64,000 nucleotides of DNA from Bradyrhizobium sp. Rc3b (GTDB lineage: Bacteria; Pseudomonadota; Alphaproteobacteria; Rhizobiales; Xanthobacteraceae). Location: NCBI RefSeq assembly GCF_900114915.1, contig NZ_FOUS01000018.1, forward strand, positions 89,229-153,228, written 5' to 3'. A program made the position numbers and the translations under genes. This document shows, piece after piece, positions 62,157 to 64,000 of the stretch; positions within the stretch are counted from its first letter, which is position 1; every line of letters starts with the position of its first letter. The notes under the pieces were generated by a model. That model was given only the letters and a program-made list of their open reading frames with translations, did not search any database and had not been told where the DNA came from.

Positions 62157-63381
62157 CACCAAGCCGCGCGCCGATGGCCAGCGCGTCCTCGCCGACCTCA
62201 ACGCACTCCGTGCCATCGGCGCCTACAAGACCGGCGTGCACAAGCCGACCTTCTCCGAGCCGCACAAGCTCTCGCTGGACTGGCTGGTGCGCAAGCTGCC
62301 CGATGCAGGTCTTTCCGCCTCGATCGACGGCATCGGCAACGTGTTTGGGACCAGCGCCAAGTCCGGGCCGAAACTGCTGGCCGGCTCGCATCTGGAGAGC
62401 CAGAACTACGCCGGCTGGCTCGATGGCCCGCTCGGCGTCGTCTATGCGCTCGAGGCGGCGCGCGTGCTCAATGCCGACCCCTCCGTGAAAGGCGCGGTCG
62501 AAGTGGCCGCCTGGTGCGATGAGGAAGGTCATTTCGGCAGCTTCCTCGGCTCGCGCTCTTATGTCGGTCAGGTGACTGAAGCCGAGATCGACGCCGCGCG
62601 CGACCGCACTGGCGGCCGCACCATGCGCGATGCGCTCGCCGAGATGGGGCTCGCAGGACGCCCGCGCATCGGCGTCGAGCCGGGCCGGCACGTCGGATAT
62701 CTCGAGGCGCATATCGAACAGGGCGACACGCTCGAAAGCGGCAAGCTTGCGATTGGCGTCGTCACATCCATCGTCGGCATCTGGCAGTACCGTATCAATT
62801 TCGCCGGTGAGCAGAATCACGCCGGCACCACGCGCATGGCCGTGCGCAAGGATGCGGGGCTGGCGCTGGCCAAATTCTGCGTCGCGATCGACCAGCGTTT
62901 TCCTGATTCCTGCGGCCCGCGAACGGTCTGGACCACCGGCCGCATCACGCTCGATCCTGGCGCGCCGAGCATCATTCCGGGTGGAGCGGAGATGCTGTTC
63001 CAGATCCGCGACGACGATCCGGCCGTCATTGCCCGGCTGGAGCAGCTGCTGCGGACCATGGCTGACGAAGCCAGCACGAAGGGCCCCTGCACCGTCACCG
63101 TCGAGAAAATCCGCACCGGCGCGCCCGCCATGATGAATTCGGGCTTTCAGGACGCAATCGAAGCCGCGAGCAAGGCGCAGGCCGGTGGACGATCCATTCG
63201 CATGCCCAGTGGCGCCGGCCACGACGCGCAGATGCTGGCAACCGTCATGCCCGCCGCCATGCTGTTCGTTCCGTCGATCGGCGGCATCAGCCATCACTGG
63301 ACCGAGAACACCGCCGATGCCGATATCGTCACCGGCGCGCAGGTGTACGTGGACGCCTGTCGGCGGATCCTTGCGGGTTAG
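62149..63381 (+). CDS. M20-family Zn-dependent amidohydrolase (N-carbamoyl/allantoate hydrolase-like)
   Basis: The 410-residue enzyme has the paired-metal pattern of the hydantoinase/carbamoylase group: GSHLESQNYAGWLDGPLGV (His and Asp), WCDEEGHFG (Glu), EAHIEQG (His) and SIGGISHHWTEN (His). This group cleaves N-carbamoyl or similar N-acyl amino acids. It overlaps the ATPase gene by eight bases and ends the hut-linked operon. Since hutG is missing, it may act on N-formylglutamate or another transported N-acyl compound; that is inference. Confidence 0.88.
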   Translation: MPDTKPRADGQRVLADLNALRAIGAYKTGVHKPTFSEPHKLSLDWLVRKLPDAGLSASIDGIGNVFGTSAKSGPKLLAGSHLESQNYAGWLDGPLGVVYALEAARVLNADPSVKGAVEVAAWCDEEGHFGSFLGSRSYVGQVTEAEIDAARDRTGGRTMRDALAEMGLAGRPRIGVEPGRHVGYLEAHIEQGDTLESGKLAIGVVTSIVGIWQYRINFAGEQNHAGTTRMAVRKDAGLALAKFCVAIDQRFPDSCGPRTVWTTGRITLDPGAPSIIPGGAEMLFQIRDDDPAVIARLEQLLRTMADEASTKGPCTVTVEKIRTGAPAMMNSGFQDAIEAASKAQAGGRSIRMPSGAGHDAQMLATVMPAAMLFVPSIGGISHHWTENTADADIVTGAQVYVDACRRILAG

Positions 63382-63486
63382 AACGAGCCAGGGAAGCGCT
63401 GCGTCGGGGTACGAGAGCGGAGGTATGACGCACAGTCTCTCCACCGTCACTGCGAGGCTCCAATGCACATCCCAACGTGCAGTGCC

Positions 63487-63575
63487 GTAGGGTGGGCAAA
63501 GGCGCATAGCGCCGTGCCCACGATCTCCCTCCATGAGCGACAAGGCGTGGGCACGCTGCGCTTTGCCCACCCTAC
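63487..63575. repeat. Interspersed palindromic repeat, copy 2
   Basis: It begins GTAGGGTGGGCAAAGGCGCA and ends CGCTTTGCCCACCCTAC, as in the copy at 29665-29754. The middle differs, while the terminal arms and GTGGGCACGC are kept. Confidence 0.9.
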
Positions 63576-63682
63576 GAGATCTGGCTTGTGGCATGCAGCT
63601 CAAGTCGCAGACACGCCTTCCCGATCTCGCGGCGGAATTCGCCCGAGCTTTGCTTGGTCTCGCGACCCTCTCATCCAAGAGG

Positions 63683-63797
63683 GCGCAGGGAAGGCCGGGT
63701 GCTGGCTCGCACCCGCGGTCCGCTGCGCGAAAAGCACACACAGAAAGAACCGCACAGCAGCATACAGGTGTGGCCGATCACTCGGCCTTCCCTGCGC
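63683..63797. ncRNA. Structured element, possible non-coding RNA or repeat
   Basis: GCGCAGGGAAGGCC (63683-63696) pairs perfectly with GGCCTTCCCTGCGC (63784-63797). Inside, GGGTGC/GCACCC (63697-63714) forms a hairpin directly stacked on the outer stem, and GGCCGA/TCGGCC (63772-63787) offers a competing one. The sequence resembles a multicopy Bradyrhizobium intergenic element from memory; this was not checked. Confidence 0.4.
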
Positions 63798-64000
63798 GAT
63801 GGCTGGACGGCTTATGCCGTGATCTCCCGGGAGCCGACCATTCCTTCTGGCCTCCCTCGCCCCGCGAATTTGGATGATGCAGTCTGCCCGGTTGGGCTCG
63901 CTCGCACCTTCGCGAGGACTTGACCGTAGCAACGACGGCCAGGACCACACGGTTTTGCCGTACGCGCGGCCCGCCATTTCGCCGCAGTTTTTCCAGCCCT

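Larger units (their letters stand above)
63382..64000. other. Terminal region without a supported gene
   Basis: These 619 bases contain the repeat copy at 63487-63575 and the structured element at 63683-63797. Several open frames of 60-125 codons overlap each other on both strands and none has a ribosome site or known motif. The region continues past the window edge. Confidence 0.6.

Noticed and set aside
63463..63977. Several open frames of 60-125 codons at the right end
   Set aside because: They overlap one another on both strands and lie within repeats and a structured element.

Overview
The window reads as chromosomal DNA of a high-GC alphaproteobacterium, most likely Bradyrhizobium or a close relative. 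The grounds are the XoxF5-type methanol dehydrogenase locus, the alphaproteobacterial style of the PqqA peptide, an aqpS-arsC arsenic operon as in rhizobia, GC-rich codon use with long antisense shadow frames, and short interspersed palindromic intergenic repeats. No tRNA, rRNA, CRISPR array, insertion sequence or prophage was seen.

The first half (about 1-30600) is a lanthanide/PQQ oxidation region. At the left edge are quinoprotein accessory genes: a CxxCW-motif protein, a dehydrogenase-associated periplasmic binding protein, a zinc metallohydrolase and a SoxYZ-like carrier. A taurine/nitrate-type ABC transporter follows. A tiny pqqA gene (9103-9183) and a lanmodulin gene (9898-10290) precede a PQQ dehydrogenase with the Asp-Tyr-Asp lanthanide signature, its cytochrome c and an MxaJ-like protein. 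Farther on, an AraC regulator diverges from xoxF, xoxG, glutathione-dependent formaldehyde dehydrogenase and gfa. These give a route from methanol to formate: oxidation by XoxF, electrons to XoxG, and formaldehyde handled on glutathione. A two-subunit molybdenum hydroxylase, a third PQQ dehydrogenase lacking the usual vicinal cysteines with a Tat-type Rieske protein beside it, a group III truncated globin and 3-hydroxybutyryl-CoA dehydrogenase close this part.

The middle (about 31000-43450) holds an arsenic block (PstS-like protein, ArsR, ArsI-like lyase, ArsC, AqpS), a convergent tungstate-type permease and binding protein, an autotransporter, an acidic low-complexity protein, a truncated TonB-receptor plug and a GGDEF-EAL protein.

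The right part (43453-63381) holds two catabolic units. One is a leucine-type ABC transporter (livFGMH plus binding protein) in line with a three-subunit CO-dehydrogenase-like molybdenum hydroxylase and a divergent TetR regulator. The other is a histidine-utilisation region: hutU-hutH-hutI leftward, and hutF-hutC, an ABC transporter and an M20-type hydrolase rightward, with a perfect 20-bp palindrome in the shared promoter. No hutG lies in the window. The last 600 bases carry repeats and no convincing gene.

The most notable content is the clustering of a lanmodulin, a stand-alone pqqA, three PQQ dehydrogenases (two clearly and one possibly lanthanide type) and a quinoprotein relay set within about 28 kb. 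All function calls are by recognition of motifs and family resemblance; no database search was run.
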